A stretch of DNA of 64,000 bases, taken from positions 62,001-126,000 of the forward strand of contig JAUIRK010000889.1 of assembly GCA_030549495.1 (NCBI GenBank), written 5' to 3'. A model generated the notes under the pieces. The model did no database searches, was not told where the DNA came from, and saw nothing but the letters and a program-made list of their open reading frames with translations. Positions 47,290 to 60,735 of this stretch are shown piece by piece. Origin of the DNA: Nectonema munidae (Eukaryota > Nematomorpha > Nectonematoida > Nectonematidae). Position numbers and translations under genes: made by a program. How positions within the stretch are numbered: the stretch's first letter is position 1; every line of letters starts with the position of its first letter.

Positions 47290-50200
47290 AAAAACAACGT
47301 ATTATAAAATCTTTTAAAGATTAGTATGAAAGAAGGAAGCAACCTTAAAAATAATTGAAAAGAGAATATCTGATCAAAAAAAAATAAAAAAGAAGTAAGT
47401 ATCTTGACTAAATGAAAGATCTACCTTGTTCCAATAAACTGTGAAGTGGTAATGATCTAATATTCGGTGTTTTAAAAAACATTTGGACTTTGAAAAAGAA
47501 GTTCATGTTTTGTAAATGAAAAACCCCTTTAAACCTCTAGCATTTCAGCTATGATTACAATGATCATTTCACTAAGAAGGGTAGGAAATCTGAAGATATG
47601 GAATATATATCTTCTTATATATGGTTATCCAACTGTCACAGATGTCAATATTTGAAGATTTAGTCACTATCAAGATAATTTATAGCTAAATGGCTTTTTT
47701 TGTGTAAAGGAGAGGGTCTTTTAGATGAATAAGGTAGGCAACATTTTGTAATTGATAAATGTCAGAAAAACATTTGAACCTAAGATTGATTAACAAATAT
47801 TCATGATGAATATCGTTACATAACACCCAATGGTAAAACATAAGATACTGTTAAAAAAAGTCTAAGTTCATCAAAAAGATTCTTTAATCAGAATGTTTGA
47901 GAGCTTCAAAATAAATCTTTAAAAAAGTCTTTTTTGAACGCAATTTGCAGAAAATAAATTTCTGATGAAAAAAACTACAAAAGAAAGGATAATCATAGAA
48001 AGAATAGAGACATACAGTATAAAGTATAGAAGAAATCACGTAGAGAGAGAGAAAAAATTTTTTTGCAAAGAAAATGTGTTTTCAAAGAGAAAAAAGTGAA
48101 AAATTATATATATCTATATATAATATATATTCACAACATGTATAACATTTTTTTAAATAAATATCATCAATATAAGAAAAAATCAATAGCCGAAAATAGT
48201 CGTGATAAAATTTTTTCCAATAAAAACTGTTGGTGGGTAAAAAATGCTTGATATTTAACAGCCTGCATCATAAAGAAAAATGTTATTTTCAGAAAAGAAA
48301 ATATTTCTGGGGCAACTTTTAGTACTACAATTTTTTTTCATTATTAATATCTTTGGAAAAAAGAACTTCAAAAACTTTGCCTTGATCAACCATATTTTTA
48401 TAGCCTCATTTTTACTCAGTATTAATTTAGTTAGTAAGCTATTATTAACTTATTGAGAAATTACAAAAGAAATTTTGGGTAGTAATGCTTTTGTTTGTAC
48501 CGTCTTTAGATTTTCTTTTATTAGTAAGCTTTTTGCTTTGATTAGATTATCAGGAAAAGGTAGCAAAATTTTTTTTTTGTCTTTTTGTTGAATGTCACTC
48601 TAACATTATTTAGAATAGAAGATGTTTTTTCGGCCAATTCATAAATTTTTAAGTTTTCTGACGTTACTTATAAAGTGTTTTGTTTATTTCTTTCAGTCAT
48701 ATTTACTGCGTCTGCATATGTTGAATTAAAAGTTGAAGGAAACTATCAGACTATAACAAATTTGTTTGCCAAAAAGATGAAGGTCCTATTGAGATACCTA
48801 ATTCAGTAACAAATGAAATATTTTAAGTGAATTAAACAAGTTGGTTCATTATTAAAAATTAAGAAAATAATTAGCAGAAAAATATAGTAAATATAATAGA
48901 GAGAGAGAGAGAGTTAATATATTTGACAGGTTTATCATTTTTTTGACAGGTTTAATTGATTTTCATAAAAAATGGCATCAACACTAAATTGGGCTTGCTT
49001 GAAAAATATTCTGACTTTTATATAAAGTATATAAAATATTTAAGTAGAAAAAGCACTTCGATCTTAATATAATATTAAATTTAAGTAGAAATTCACTTCT
49101 GAAAAATTTGATCTTAAGATAATATTAATATCAATATATTTGAAGATTGAATTATCCAGAAGCCGACTTTCAAAATTAAAATTTCTTTTGAGGCCGAATT
49201 TTCCAAAACGCTAAATTGTCTTGAGACCGAATTTATATGCTTCAAAATCACACATGTGCTTGCTATGTGATAGTATTTTCAAAGTAAGCTATGGAACATT
49301 ACAGGCCCCGGAATATCTCACACAAATAGACTATGATAAAACAGATTTTTTTTTGTGTATTTTAAGTCACTTTGAGGAAAGTTTCAAAAATCGAAAATTA
49401 ATGTAAATATATTTTAGAGCTGTTTACAAATTTTCCCATCATATCAAAAAAATGAAAAACATCAAGATAGCTTTATAAATAGTTCAATATCATAAGCTTC
49501 ACACTATTGGAGTAGAGATTATTCGGCACGCTATAAAGATGCTAAACAAAAAGTATAGACAAATTAATTGACCAAATTATAAAAGCTATTTTTGCTAGTA
49601 AAAATTCTTTTCAAAATGAATAGATGAAATTTTTTAAACAATGTGTAGCATAAATATAAAATTGTTTCAACAAGTGATCGGCAAGAGCAATGAATCTTTT
49701 CTCCTTGCATGTCTTTTTAAACACATATTTCAAGATCATTTGCAGAACAACTCCAAACATAAACAAATTAGTATTCGGCTTCTTTTAACCTAAATAAACA
49801 TAAAACAACAAAATATTTTGTATAAAATATAAAATTGAAATAAAATAGTGAGAAAGAGAAAAAAATTATTACAAAAAGTATGGCTCACAAAAAAAACCTA
49901 AAAAATACACATATTTTTCCAAAAAGAGTATAGCATATTTGCCGGGTAATGTGCGATTGCCTGTAAACCAGCCTAGGTGGCTTATCCATGGTGGCGCATA
50001 ATACAACTTACAAACTATAGCATATTTATTAATTCTAGACTCTTATCAATGTAAAAAACAATAGCCCAAAATGGTAGTATTTACTAATAAAAAAATTCTA
50101 GTTTTATATAAAGAACTTTTAAATTTGTTCCTACTATATGTTCGATCTCTTTCTTCGTTCTTATTTAAATTTTTTTGACTTATTTTGGTTTATTTTTATT

Positions 50201-51300
50201 TATTTGGCTATAAAATTAGTGCCAAATTAGTATCTCTATTGTAGGTGATCATTTTTTCAAAAAAATATATTTCACAGCTTGTTTGAGAGGCAGAATATAA
50301 TGAAAGATGGGACTACTTCTTTTCTTTAAAAAGCTTTACAAATTATCTTGATGGTGTTGAGAACTATATAATAAAGATTTGTATTTAAAATAAATAAAAA
50401 CAAATATTCCTTTAATACAAGACACTTTCCAAGCTTTACATTGAAAACGGCGAACAGTTCGAGTGTATGCTGTTATATTTACAAGTTAGACGCCTGTCAA
50501 AAAAAAGTGAATGTACCCTGCTTAAAACATTTTTTCAATTATTATAAAAATTTAAAGGGCAATTTGTTCTGGACTAAGAAATATCATTAGATGGTTTTCA
50601 TTAGGAATCTATCTCTAAGCAAATGTGAGGCTAAAAAATTTTAAAGACAAATATTTAAATAATATATTTCTTTTGTTCTACATTGCCTAAATTTGAAAAT
50701 GGTAGACTCATATTTTAATTTTATTCTTACTTTTTCACTTCCCTCAACAAATAATCTGAGATAATTAGTATTAAATATTTTTAAGTAACGTATTTCAATA
50801 AGTATATAATTATTTCGTGAAAATTTTTGAGTTGTACATACAGGGTAGTCGTAAAATATACCAGAATAAATATTTTTAAATGTTTTAATATTTCAAATTT
50901 GCAACCTTGGGCTTATTCCTAAACCATTTTTAAACCAATGATTTCTTAAGGAAGCATACCTTTGATATCACATATTTTCATGAAAAAAATGATAAAGCTA
51001 AAATTTTATATTTAAAGAAATTCAACTTTTATTTGCATTGAGTAGAAGAAAATCTTTTGATAAATTTAAGAGATGCTTAGTTTGAAAAAGGAATAGAGAA
51101 CCCATTTTTAAATGTATATATTATAGTGGTACTATAATGATGTGTAGTGTTAAAAAAAGAATTATCGTATTTTTTCAATTTAACCCTATAAAGAAATTTT
51201 GAGAAAGAATAGATTTTTAAGCTTATTAAATAATGTCATTTTTAAAAAAATATGATTTTTTTGGTTTGTTATTTTTGTATTATATTTGCAAAAAGAAAAA
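47290..51300. other. Long intergenic stretch, no gene seen
   Basis: 4 kb, very AT-rich, with a (GA)n run at 48899-48913. Short ORFs at 48063 and 49221 have no recognisable protein. Confidence 0.5.
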
Positions 51301-51761
51301 ATTTGTTATGGTTAGCAAGCCCGTACCTAGGGGGGGGGGGGTTCGGAAGAACTCCCCTTTTTTTTATCTCCCTCTATCTTCTCTTTCAGCCTTGAATTTT
51401 TTTTCTTCATAAGATAAAGACTTTGCTTTTATCTAGTTTAATTCATTTAATAAATTTATTTGTACTATTTTTTTTTTGCTTTTTGAATTTCAATAATTTC
51501 ATTTTTTTTCTTTACTTGAATCAAGTCATAGTTACTTATAGTAGTCTATTTTCATGATAATTAGTTTTAAAGAAGAAAAATAAAAAAAAAAATTTCTGTA
51601 AGGTAAAAAATATTGCTTTTTTAACTTTTGAATATAGTTAGATATGTATTTATTTTGTATTTTTATTTAATATTTATTTATATTTGAATCAATCTAAGAC
51701 TTTGTCATTGTTTTCTTTCACATAAAAATTTACTCACTCTCATTAAAAAGATACAATCATT

Positions 51762-54356
51762 ATGGGACGCCACGAAAGAAAAAAACAGTAGCATCTTGCC
51801 ATAAAATAGATCGATTTCTTGCTAAACTTAGATCAGAAGACAATGATAAAGATGCTTGCAGAGATGAAATAAATACTCATTGTCTTACAACTTCACAAAT
51901 TACTGATGGATGTAACTCTTCAACATCACAACCTGTCTTGACAAATCTTTTACATCCTGCAATTGTTTGTCATGATAATTGTGAACATACAAGTAATTTT
52001 AATGATATAGGAAGAATTTATCTATCCACTGTAGAACTAAAGAAATTTTTTGAATTTATAAATCACTTGAGCTTTGCTCAAAAATATGATCTGCTGTTTA
52101 ACCCATTTAAGACCAAGCAAAGCAGACGATATCTATAAAAAACGCAGACGATTTATATTCAAAGTCATTGAAAAAAGCAGACGAAGATGAAATTACTTAT
52201 GTTCCAAAATAGGAACATTGGTCGTAAATGGGTTAAGCACACTAAACCTCGTGAAAATGCAGTTTTTCCTACTCAGTTTCTTGGAGGTTGTAAAAGAAGT
52301 TTTCGAGTAGAATGGCTGAAACAGCACAAGTGAATGGTTTATAGTGAAGTTGTTGACGGAGTTTTTTGCATTGCTTGCTCAGTATTTGCTTCTAATCAAC
52401 TAAGTGGTAAACTTATTGATAGGCCTTTTCGGACGTGGAACAAAAAAAGCGAAACTGTTAAGCAACACGAGCGTTGTTTGTATCATAATAATTCCATAGA
52501 GAAAGCTAATTCTTTGAAGCACGCAGTGGAAAAACCAGAGAGCAGTATGACTTCTTTAGTAGATTCGCGTAAAAGAAAAAATATTGAACAAAATAGAAAA
52601 ATCCTTAAATCTATTGCAAGAGCTGTACTATTTTGTGGAAAACAGGGTATTGCATTCAGAGGTAATGTAGAAGACATAAATTCTACAAATCTGGAAAATT
52701 TTCTGGCGCTTCTTAAAGTAATGGTTGTTAACGATAGTACACTTGCGCATCATCTTGGCACTCCTGCAATGAAATCTGCAAAATATATTTCTGCCCGTAC
52801 CCAAAATGAGCTCATAGAAATAATAGGAAAAGATATTTTGAAGGACATTATCAATGAAATTAATTCTTCTCCATTTTATTCCATATTAGCCGATGAGGTT
52901 ACAACACATAATCAAGAATTATCAATTTGTGCCAAATTTGTTGACAAGGAAAAAAACGTGAGAGAAGAATTTTTGACATTTTTAGCATTAGAAAGAATCA
53001 CAGGAGAAATAATAGCAGAAAAATCCTTGTTTTGCAATAAAATGACATTCCTACTGGAAATATGCGTGGTCAAGGATATGATGGTGCTAAAAACATGTCT
53101 TCTGAACGTGTAGGCGCACAGTCAAGAATAAAAAAGAAGCTCCGTTAGGCATTTATGTTCATTGTAATTTTCACTGTTTACATCTATCACTCATTCTTCC
53201 TCAACACCTTATGTGCGTAACATGTTTGATTCTTTAAAAAACTGTTGTTTGTACTTTTTTAAATTGTCCAAAAAGAAGTAGCGCTCTTGAGTCAGTTATA
53301 ATGAATAATAGCCAAAGTAGGGAAAAGAAAAGAAAGCCGTTGTTAGAGTTTGCAAAATTCGATGGACAGAAGGACATGATGCATATAATCATTTTTGTAC
53401 ACATTATTAATACTTTAGAAATGATAGGTTATAAGCGTCATTTTGATAAGTATGGGACTAATTTTGCGGATTGGGATGCGAGTAATCGCAGTAATGCACA
53501 ACAAATATTACACAGCATTACTTCTTTTCAATTCATCATTGATTACATGACCGTCTATCAATATCTATCTCATTTGTCTGTAGTTACAGTGAAGCTTCAA
53601 AGAAAAACTCTCGATATAATAGAAGCATATGAAATTATATCTGAAATAATTTTATTGTATAAAAAAGAAAGAAATGAAATTGAAATAAATTTCAATGAAA
53701 TTTACAATGAAAGCCTCAATATGGCTAAAAAGATTGGTATTCACGCTGAGATGCCGCGAATTGTTTCAAGACAACAATTTCGAAGTAACGCCGAAGCAAA
53801 CACTCCACGTGACTATTATTTGAGAAACGTTGTTATATCTTTTCTAGATCACATTATAATGTGTCTTAACGAAAAGCTTTCTTCTTCTGCAATTATTTCA
53901 GCATCTTTGCTGGGCCTTGTTCCTAGCGTTTTGTTGATGAAAAATGTTGATGTGAATGCGGCTGTGGAAAAATACAAAAATGATTTACCTTGTCCAGAAT
54001 TATTCTCAACTGAGTTGCAACGCTAGAAAAATCATTTTATGCAAAAGACTCCATATCTACTCCCTGAATCTCCAGCACAAGCAATAAAGGAATGTGATGC
54101 AATGATGTTTCCTAATATCTCTGTTCTTCTGCAGATAGCTTGCACAATTCCGGTAACCTCGTGCCAATGTGAAAGAAGTATAAGTGCATTACGCAGCTTG
54201 AACACCTACATGAGGTCTTCAATGACAAAGACTCGCCTGTCTAACTTAGCACTTCTGCACATTCACTATGACACAGAGATTGATTTGAATACAGTTCTTG
54301 ATTATTATCTTCAAAAGCATCCGCGTAAACTTGAATTAAATAGTTTACTCTATTGA
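51762..54356 (+). pseudogene. hAT transposase, DUF4371 type, broken
   Basis: Begins MGRHERKK at 51762, shifts frame in an A-run, then continues. The TTF-type zinc-finger part is VYSEVVDGVFCIACSVFASN; the core has GIAFRGNVEDINSTNLENFL and SILADEVTTHNQELSICAKF (catalytic Asp region). The C-terminal hAT dimerisation domain reads TIPVTSCQCERSISALRSLN then RLSNLALLHIH. Damage: the A-run shift, an inserted MITE (52102-52232), TGA at 52331-52333 and TAG at 54024-54026 where the family probably had Trp, and frame loss around 53110-53300. Confidence 0.88.
52102..52232. mobile_element. TTAA-flanked MITE, family B, nested in the hAT transposase
   Basis: 131 bp between TTAA at 52098-52101 and 52233-52236. 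Ends CCCATTTAAGACCAA and TTGGTCGTAAATGGG. Without the insert the transposase frame runs straight through, so this is a clean insertion. GCAGACGA occurs three times inside. It must be younger than the hAT copy. Confidence 0.88.
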
Positions 54357-55224
54357 AACTGTAAGTTTTGAATAAACCTTATTTTTTCTTTATATTATTA
54401 TTACACATATTTTTTCACTTTAATCTGAATTGAAACAATTTTAGTTTTCACTGAGTCTTTAGTAAAAAAATAAAACTAAAATAAAATAATTCTGATTGAA
54501 AAACGTCTAAAAACATTTAAATAAATACCTGTCAAATAAACTTTATCTTCCATTGCAAAATTTAGATTACCATCTTGTTTTTATCCCGTTTAGCAATATT
54601 AATTTTGCAATGTCATGAAAAAGTTAGGATGTCAAATTGAGGAAATTTTTTGGATTACATCAATTAAATGTAGAAATTGTAAGTTTTTTGTAAAAAGTCT
54701 AATTTACACTATTTATTAATTATCATGTAATCGATAAAATAATATTATGTACATGAAAGTTTCACTAAAATTTTTTATAGTTCGAACCCCCCAATATTTA
54801 AGTCTGCGTACGGGCTTGGTTAGGGTTGAATAATGTTTATATAATATATTTGCAAAGAAAATATATTTTTATTTTTTTCGTTAGCATTAGATAATATGAT
54901 TTTCAAAATATATTTTCATAAACTGAAACTTTAATTTTGTTGCCTCTTTGAAATCTTTTTTTTCTTTGATATAGTAATGCAAATTTGAGCTATATTTGAT
55001 CAGAGACAGTAATGTAGCTAGTAATTTAAACAAAAGCCCATGCATTTTTGAGCGAGGCAAATATTTTTTATAACACAACTATATAAGAACTATCATTTAA
55101 AGCTTAAAAGTTTTATCCCTATTGACTACTGTAACCAAAATCTAAGGGTATCATTTAAAAAAATAAATCAATATATAAACTAATGTAGCAAAAAAAATAG
55201 GCACACTTGTTTATTCAAAAATTG

Positions 55225-56070
55225 TTTGAATCCAATCAATGTCAATGAGATGGATGCATCCTTTTTGTCTAAATCAGTTTGGCTTTGTTTTGGCCATTGC
55301 AACTCTTATCATTACTCACTTGCAATCTGTTTCGAGATTTTGTTTCAATGGCAAGTTGCATGGAAAACGCTTGCTCACACTCATATTTAGTGGCAAATCG
55401 AATCAAAACTTTTAGAACCATCTTTGCAACATCATCACTTGACTATCCCATTTTAATCGAAAATTACTGAGACATTTCACAAAAACATGGTTTGCAGTTT
55501 GCACCTCCTGATTAATCAAATCAATAAACTGTTTTGAATTAAGGAATGTTCTGAGGCCAAATTACTAATCTCGATTATAAATGGGTTTTGATAAATTGAT
55601 AGTATCTTTCAAATTTTTGTAATTTTGTACCATAAAGAGAAATTTCGTGGCTAAGATATGCTACATGGTGTTTTATTGCCTCCAGGACATCTTTATTAAT
55701 AAAAATCTTATTTCCATCAACCAATATGTTAAAAAATTGAGCAAAATTTTTCTTGTCAAAGAATGCGATTATTCCAGCTTCATTTTAAAAGCTGACATTT
55801 TTTTTTATTACAATGGAGTAATCTGACCTTTTTTCTTTGCAGCGCAAGGTTAAGGGAATTCATAGATTTAAATATGTTCACAAAAAAATGATAAGAATAT
55901 ACGAAAACGGACATTAGAACATTTTAAGTGCATGTTTACTTTGCTTTGCAGAAATTGCTTCAAAAATTTTTGTTTGGAAAGCCACCTCATTTTTGAGTAC
56001 AGCAAGAGTTTTTGAATTATTTTCCTCGCATAACTCTCAAAACAAGAACGAGTTGAAGGCATTTGCTTTA
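55225..56070 (-). pseudogene. Decayed hAT transposase (ZBED5/FAM200-like)
   Basis: The minus strand has LLYSKMRWLSKQKFLKQF near 55990, the family's E-V-R-W-L-S block, and farther down RFATKYECEQAFSMQLAIET then KSRNRLQVSND (about 55430-55320), its C-terminal dimerisation motif. Many stops lie between. No ends found. Confidence 0.7.
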
Positions 56071-56161
56071 ATGAAATGCACTGTTTTATGACTTCATCAA
56101 GAACATTTTGCTCCAGGTACTATCTGTAGTATTTGGGAAAGCACTTTTCCTTTAGATAAAA

Positions 56162-56476
56162 TTGAAGGATAGAAAAAAGGAGTTGGTAAAATTAAAATTA
56201 GTGAGCCATATAATATCAAGTCTTATAAATAAAGCAATCGTAGTTGTAGACTTTTTTGATCAACTTTTATCAGCTTACATGCCACAAATAAACAGCAAGA
56301 AATGGTATTGGCTTTTCATAATAAACTCAATTAATATAGCTTTTGTTTATTCTTGGAGACTTTCTCAGATAACAAATAACTCCAAAATATGTAATAAAGA
56401 TTTCAGAAGAGAAGTTGTACAAATCTTTAAAAAATCCGAATCTTTTAAAAATATGAGTTTAAGTCCAGGAGGATGA
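56162..56476 (+). pseudogene. piggyBac transposase fragment, C-terminal part
   Basis: VVVDFFDQLLSAYMPQINSK, KWYWLFIINSINIAFVYSWR match the G-V-D-x-x-D-Q-L and S-K-K-W-W-W blocks of piggyBac-derived proteins. It holds the third catalytic Asp but nothing of the earlier domains. A different lineage from the element at 38-40 kb. Confidence 0.7.
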
Positions 56477-56967
56477 AGAAGCGCTCTAAGATTTTCCTCT
56501 TGAAAAATTTTTTTTACGTTGATAACAATCTAACTAACTTAAATAACAATCTTTGAAAACTTCAAAAAAATTTATGCAAAAAAAATTAGCGCGTTTTTTT
56601 GCATCAAAATAATTCTTGGCAAATATTTTTTCAAATTTAATCCATTTTTGTTTATAAATAAAAATATGCAGCCTTCTCAATTTTTGTAAATTTTTGATAA
56701 TATATTCTTTGTATTAAAAGTTGTGATGAATTTGAGAAAAGATAAAAGTTTTTTACTTGTTCATTTTTATTTATTCTTTTTATATAATCAGTGCCTTTGC
56801 AAAAAAGATTTTTTTTATAGTTCAAAAATTTATTTGAATCAATGGATAGCTTTCTTGCCAGCTTTTAATTAATTATTATTTGTAATATTCAATATTTGAA
56901 TTTGATCTCCAAACATTTTTAGGATTTTTTAATGCTGCAAGAATTTTTCAAAAATATTGTCTGATCT

Positions 56968-58329
56968 ATGAAATTTTTTTTATGCCTATACTGTGAAAAA
57001 AGAGTTCAAAAATTCTTCACATACGAGGACTTCATTTCTGAAGTGCAGCCTCGCTATTCCTGCTCAATTAATGAAAATGGATGCGCTTTGTGCTTGGGTG
57101 TATTTTCATGTTTACCATCTACACTTTTTTTTCAAAGTATTTTATCTCAGATAGCATTGGAAGAGTATGCTTGGGAAGATTTTGTTTTTACCATTAGCAT
57201 TCCCAAATTTGTACACGAAATTAATAACCTGTTCTCTGAAATGATCAGTAAAGATCCATCAATAATGATTGAAGGAGTTTCCGTTAGCACTGACTTTAAG
57301 CTTAATACCATAAAACAAGTTGCAAAATGGATTTGTGGAACTTATTTTTCAGATTTGAGTGGCAAGCCATTCAATTCAACAAGTTCATTTCAAATTTTGC
57401 TCAACTTTTCGCCTGTCAATAAAACTGCTTCCTCATTTCATTCTTTGGAAATAGTAAAATTTTTCAAATCCTTTCCAGAAGCTACTTTTCAAGATTATCA
57501 TTCATTTTGGATAGATAAATTGTGTCACTGTGATATCTTTGAGCGCCCTTCTTTCACGCTAGAAATGAAGTATGTATATATTGGCGGGAGATATCTGAAA
57601 TTTTCTCGTGTACTAAGTCAAACTCCGTGGATTGTTGATGGCGTTAGGAAGAGTGAGTCTTCGATTGAAGAAATGATCACTTCAAAACTCAAAGATCTCG
57701 TATATCCTTCATCTTCTCTTGTAAAAAATTCTTCATCTCGTAGAATTGTTTTTTCTGCCTCCGGACGCGAAGACATTGATGTTCGTTGCTTGGGTGAAGG
57801 AAGACCTTTTGCTTGCAAGTGCATCAACCCTAAGAGACAACGATTCTCAAGTGAGGATCTCCTTAAAGTTCAAACTCAAATTGAAGATTCTTCCGATGGC
57901 GACTCGGTAAATGTTCTTCAATTATCGCAGATTGATGCTAATAAAATGTGTGCTTTGAAGGAAGGAGAGAAAGCAAAGTCGAAATGCTATGAATGCATCA
58001 TTGTGAGCGTTGAAGAAATTTGTGATGAAGATTTGAATTTTGCACAAAATTTTTTCTCTTCAAACACTTGCATAAATCAATACACCCCAATAAGAGTTTT
58101 GCATCGTAGAAATCTTGACTTGAGAAAGAGAACACTGTATGAGATGGATTTGAAGTATCTATCTCCTCATGCTTTTTCTGCTCACCTCACCACTCAAGCT
58201 GGATTCTACGTTAAGGAGTTTGTTCATGGCGACTTTGGGCGAATTTTTCCGTCTTTGGCTGAAATCATGAAAAAATCCTTGAGCGTTCTCCAATTGGATG
58301 TGCTAAGTGTTAATCTTTCTTGGCCATAA
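56968..58329 (+). CDS. PUS10: tRNA pseudouridine synthase Pus10, single exon
   Basis: Known role: converts uridine to pseudouridine at positions 54/55 of some tRNAs; human PUS10 also helps microRNA processing. 453 residues (human 529). The ATG at 56968 is the first after an in-frame TGA. The N-terminal zinc site is C6-x2-C9 and C39-x2-C42, with a spacer much shorter than in human. GGRYLKFSRVLSQTPWIVDG and SSIEEMI match the middle region. The catalytic motif GREDIDVR is at 266-273 (Asp269 by alignment with the family). LGEGRPFA, IRVLHRR, then TTQAGFYVKEFVHGDFGR at 408-425 are near-invariant. It ends SVNLSWP, like the human VDVDWP. Intronless here, intact, no frameshift. AATAAA follows 13 bp after the stop. 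Confidence 0.95.
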   Translation: MKFFLCLYCEKRVQKFFTYEDFISEVQPRYSCSINENGCALCLGVFSCLPSTLFFQSILSQIALEEYAWEDFVFTISIPKFVHEINNLFSEMISKDPSIMIEGVSVSTDFKLNTIKQVAKWICGTYFSDLSGKPFNSTSSFQILLNFSPVNKTASSFHSLEIVKFFKSFPEATFQDYHSFWIDKLCHCDIFERPSFTLEMKYVYIGGRYLKFSRVLSQTPWIVDGVRKSESSIEEMITSKLKDLVYPSSSLVKNSSSRRIVFSASGREDIDVRCLGEGRPFACKCINPKRQRFSSEDLLKVQTQIEDSSDGDSVNVLQLSQIDANKMCALKEGEKAKSKCYECIIVSVEEICDEDLNFAQNFFSSNTCINQYTPIRVLHRRNLDLRKRTLYEMDLKYLSPHAFSAHLTTQAGFYVKEFVHGDFGRIFPSLAEIMKKSLSVLQLDVLSVNLSWP

Positions 58330-58341
58330 CTTTTTATAACA

Positions 58342-58347
58342 AATAAA
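58342..58347 (+). terminator. AATAAA poly(A) signal of PUS10
   Basis: AATAAA 13 bp after the PUS10 TAA, implying a very short 3' UTR. Confidence 0.6.
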
Positions 58348-58349
58348 TT

Positions 58350-60025
58350 AATTTTTTAATCAGCCTTGGAGCTCCATATAACGTGTTGTGTTTACAAAAA
58401 TATTTAGAAAATAATGAACCTATGATCCTGGATATAGGATCCCTATATCCGAATGCATATTTATTCCAATGATTTATATCATTTTAATTTTATTACTTAT
58501 TTATTCTATTTTCTATCAAAAATCTAGGCTTATATTTAATAGTGTTTAAGGTTGACTATTTCTAATTCGACATCATTGGAACTTGCAGGCACGCTAAACT
58601 AATCACCATATTCTGAATTCAAAAATTTTTAGTTACAGTTTATTGATCATTTTTTTGATTAAAATTTTCTCTAATATTTTTTCCAAATTTTACTTTAGAA
58701 AAAAAAATGAATTTTGTTTTAGTGATAGTGCCGGATTTGTGATCGTCCACTACTAGAGAGAAGGAGTTTTCAAATTGAGATTTGATATAAAATCATATTA
58801 TATTCTCGAAAAATTTTCAAATGTAAAAAAACATTTTTTGTACATAAATTTAGGCATGTTACTTTAAAATGATTTCATTATTGGAAGCATTAAAAGCAAG
58901 ATGCTGCATTTTGTCCGAGGTTTAACCTAAATTTATCTTCATTTGAGCACAGTCAAGTTGAAATAGAATATAAAATACATTTAAACTATGAAAACACACC
59001 TCCTACTTATTCAGCAACTACTTGACAGGGACTTTTGAACGCCCTGCAGTTCAACAAGGGCGATACTCAGTCATAGGCTCGGCACTGCAACAGCATATCC
59101 TTGCTCACAGATTTACTGCAGACATCATTAGTGGACATAGATATATTACAAAACCCTAAATTATCATTGAAATTTTAATGTTTAAATGTTTCGTATTTTG
59201 AAGAAGTGATATTAAGTTTAGGCAGTCATCCATCGATTTATAGGTTCTTATTTAATAAAACTTAGAGTTAGAGTTAAGAAAGAAACATTTAAAAAAAATT
59301 TTTTAAGATAGAGTTTAGCTTAGAGTTTGTAAATTTCAATTTTCATTAGATGATATAATCAGAGTCAGACTTTTTACAATTTTATTTTTTTATAACTCAT
59401 AAAAAAATTCCAAGTACTTAAAAAAATTAGTCTTGGAGTCGAAATCTTTAAAAATTTTGAAATATTTAAATTATTACTTCCAACATTTACTTGCGCGTTC
59501 GACTAAACCTAAAGGATAGCCACTCCATATGCTTTAGGGTTCGTGAATATCTTTTTTGTCTTCTCGGGCATTTCTGGGAAATTTATTTGTTTCTGTTTTC
59601 CCAGAAATGAATTATTTTTTATCTTGCTTCAAAAATTTGACCAGAAAAAGGTTTGGGATGAAGGAATAAAAAAATAGATTGCTAATAAAAGTTTCATTAT
59701 GATTACAAAATATGAAAAAGAAAAGGAATAAAAAACTGAAAAATCCTAAAATTGATCTTTATACTTTTTACGACTAAAAGTTTAACTTCGAAGTTTTCAA
59801 AGAAATTCTGATTCCTTATGTGAGGAAATAAGCATTTTTGACTGTGGCTAAACATTAATTTTGATTAACGCTCATTTTACTAACATAAAACGAAGTATTT
59901 AAATGCAGAAAAGCATTCCTGTATTAATTCTAGATTTTATTAAATTGTGACTCCATCTATAATGAGTTTGAGTCGGTGGAGCCAGAGAATTTACATACAC
60001 GGAGCCTGGATCGGAGCAGAAGCCA
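58350..60025. other. Intergenic, PUS10 to GEMIN2, no gene seen
   Basis: AT-rich, with no recognised protein, tandem repeat or terminal repeat. It presumably holds the GEMIN2 promoter region farther right, but no motif is clear. Confidence 0.5.
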
Positions 60026-60029
60026 GAAA

Positions 60030-60735
60030 CATTAAAAATATTTTTCCTATGTTCCTAAAAAGTTTAATTTTAAATATGAATATTCTAGTAACCTATCACT
60101 GTTTATAAAATACAATAACACTTTAAAATCTGAAAATAATAATTCATTCAATAATGTGTGGTTTCAATTTTAAAAATAGATCCCACTTGTTCACTTTACC
60201 CCATATGGTTAAATCTTAAAATAAAAAAAATTTATTGTCCATCTTTTTAAAGAATAAAAATTGAAGTACAATTTTACTTTTTTTTTTATGGAAAAAATAG
60301 ATTTTAAAATTTTTATAGGTAGATTGATTTGGTTTAGTTTTTATTTTTTAGTACAAGAAATAGAAACACGTTTTGTTTTAAAGCTCATTTTGTAAATTTC
60401 CTTACAAAATGGATGTTTCATTTAGCTGCTAATTTATAATTGAATGTTGTTGTGTTAATTAGATAATGCAAAATTTCTTCAATAAAACGGTCTTTTTTTG
60501 CAAATATCATCATGGTCTGGTAAAATTAAAATCTTAATTTTTTACATTACGCAAATTTTTATGCAGATAAATATTTAAATTCATGAAATTGCTCTCATTT
60601 TCTTTTTCCATTGCCAACCATAAAAGTATAAGAAAATTAAAAATTGGATACGCCCTATTAAATGTAAGCTTATATAATAAAACAATTTGGTAGTTGAATA
60701 TATCTACTTTTTCTAGATATTATAATTATATAGGA
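60030..60735. repeat. Dispersed repeat, copy 2
   Basis: Same blocks and order as 18560-19095, including AGTACAAGAAAT, TAGCTGC, ATCATGGTCTGG, CATAAAAGTATAAGAAAAT and TTGGATACGC. This copy has ~50 extra bases after CATGGTCTGG. Confidence 0.6.

Larger units (their letters stand above)
51316..54818 (+). mobile_element. hAT element (DUF4371 / ZMYM1-like type)
   Basis: 3.5 kb. Inverted ends CAAGCCCGTAC (51316) and GTACGGGCTTG (to 54818) are perfect over 11 bp, and subterminal TTCG/G-run and CGAACCCCCC also mirror each other. GGTTAG occurs at both junctions (51310-51315 and 54818-54823), though the exact duplication length is unclear. The transposase inside is broken. Confidence 0.88.

Noticed and set aside
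49221-49406. 61-residue plus-strand ORF with a CxxC pair.
   Set aside because: Isolated short frame in AT-rich DNA without homology or gene context.
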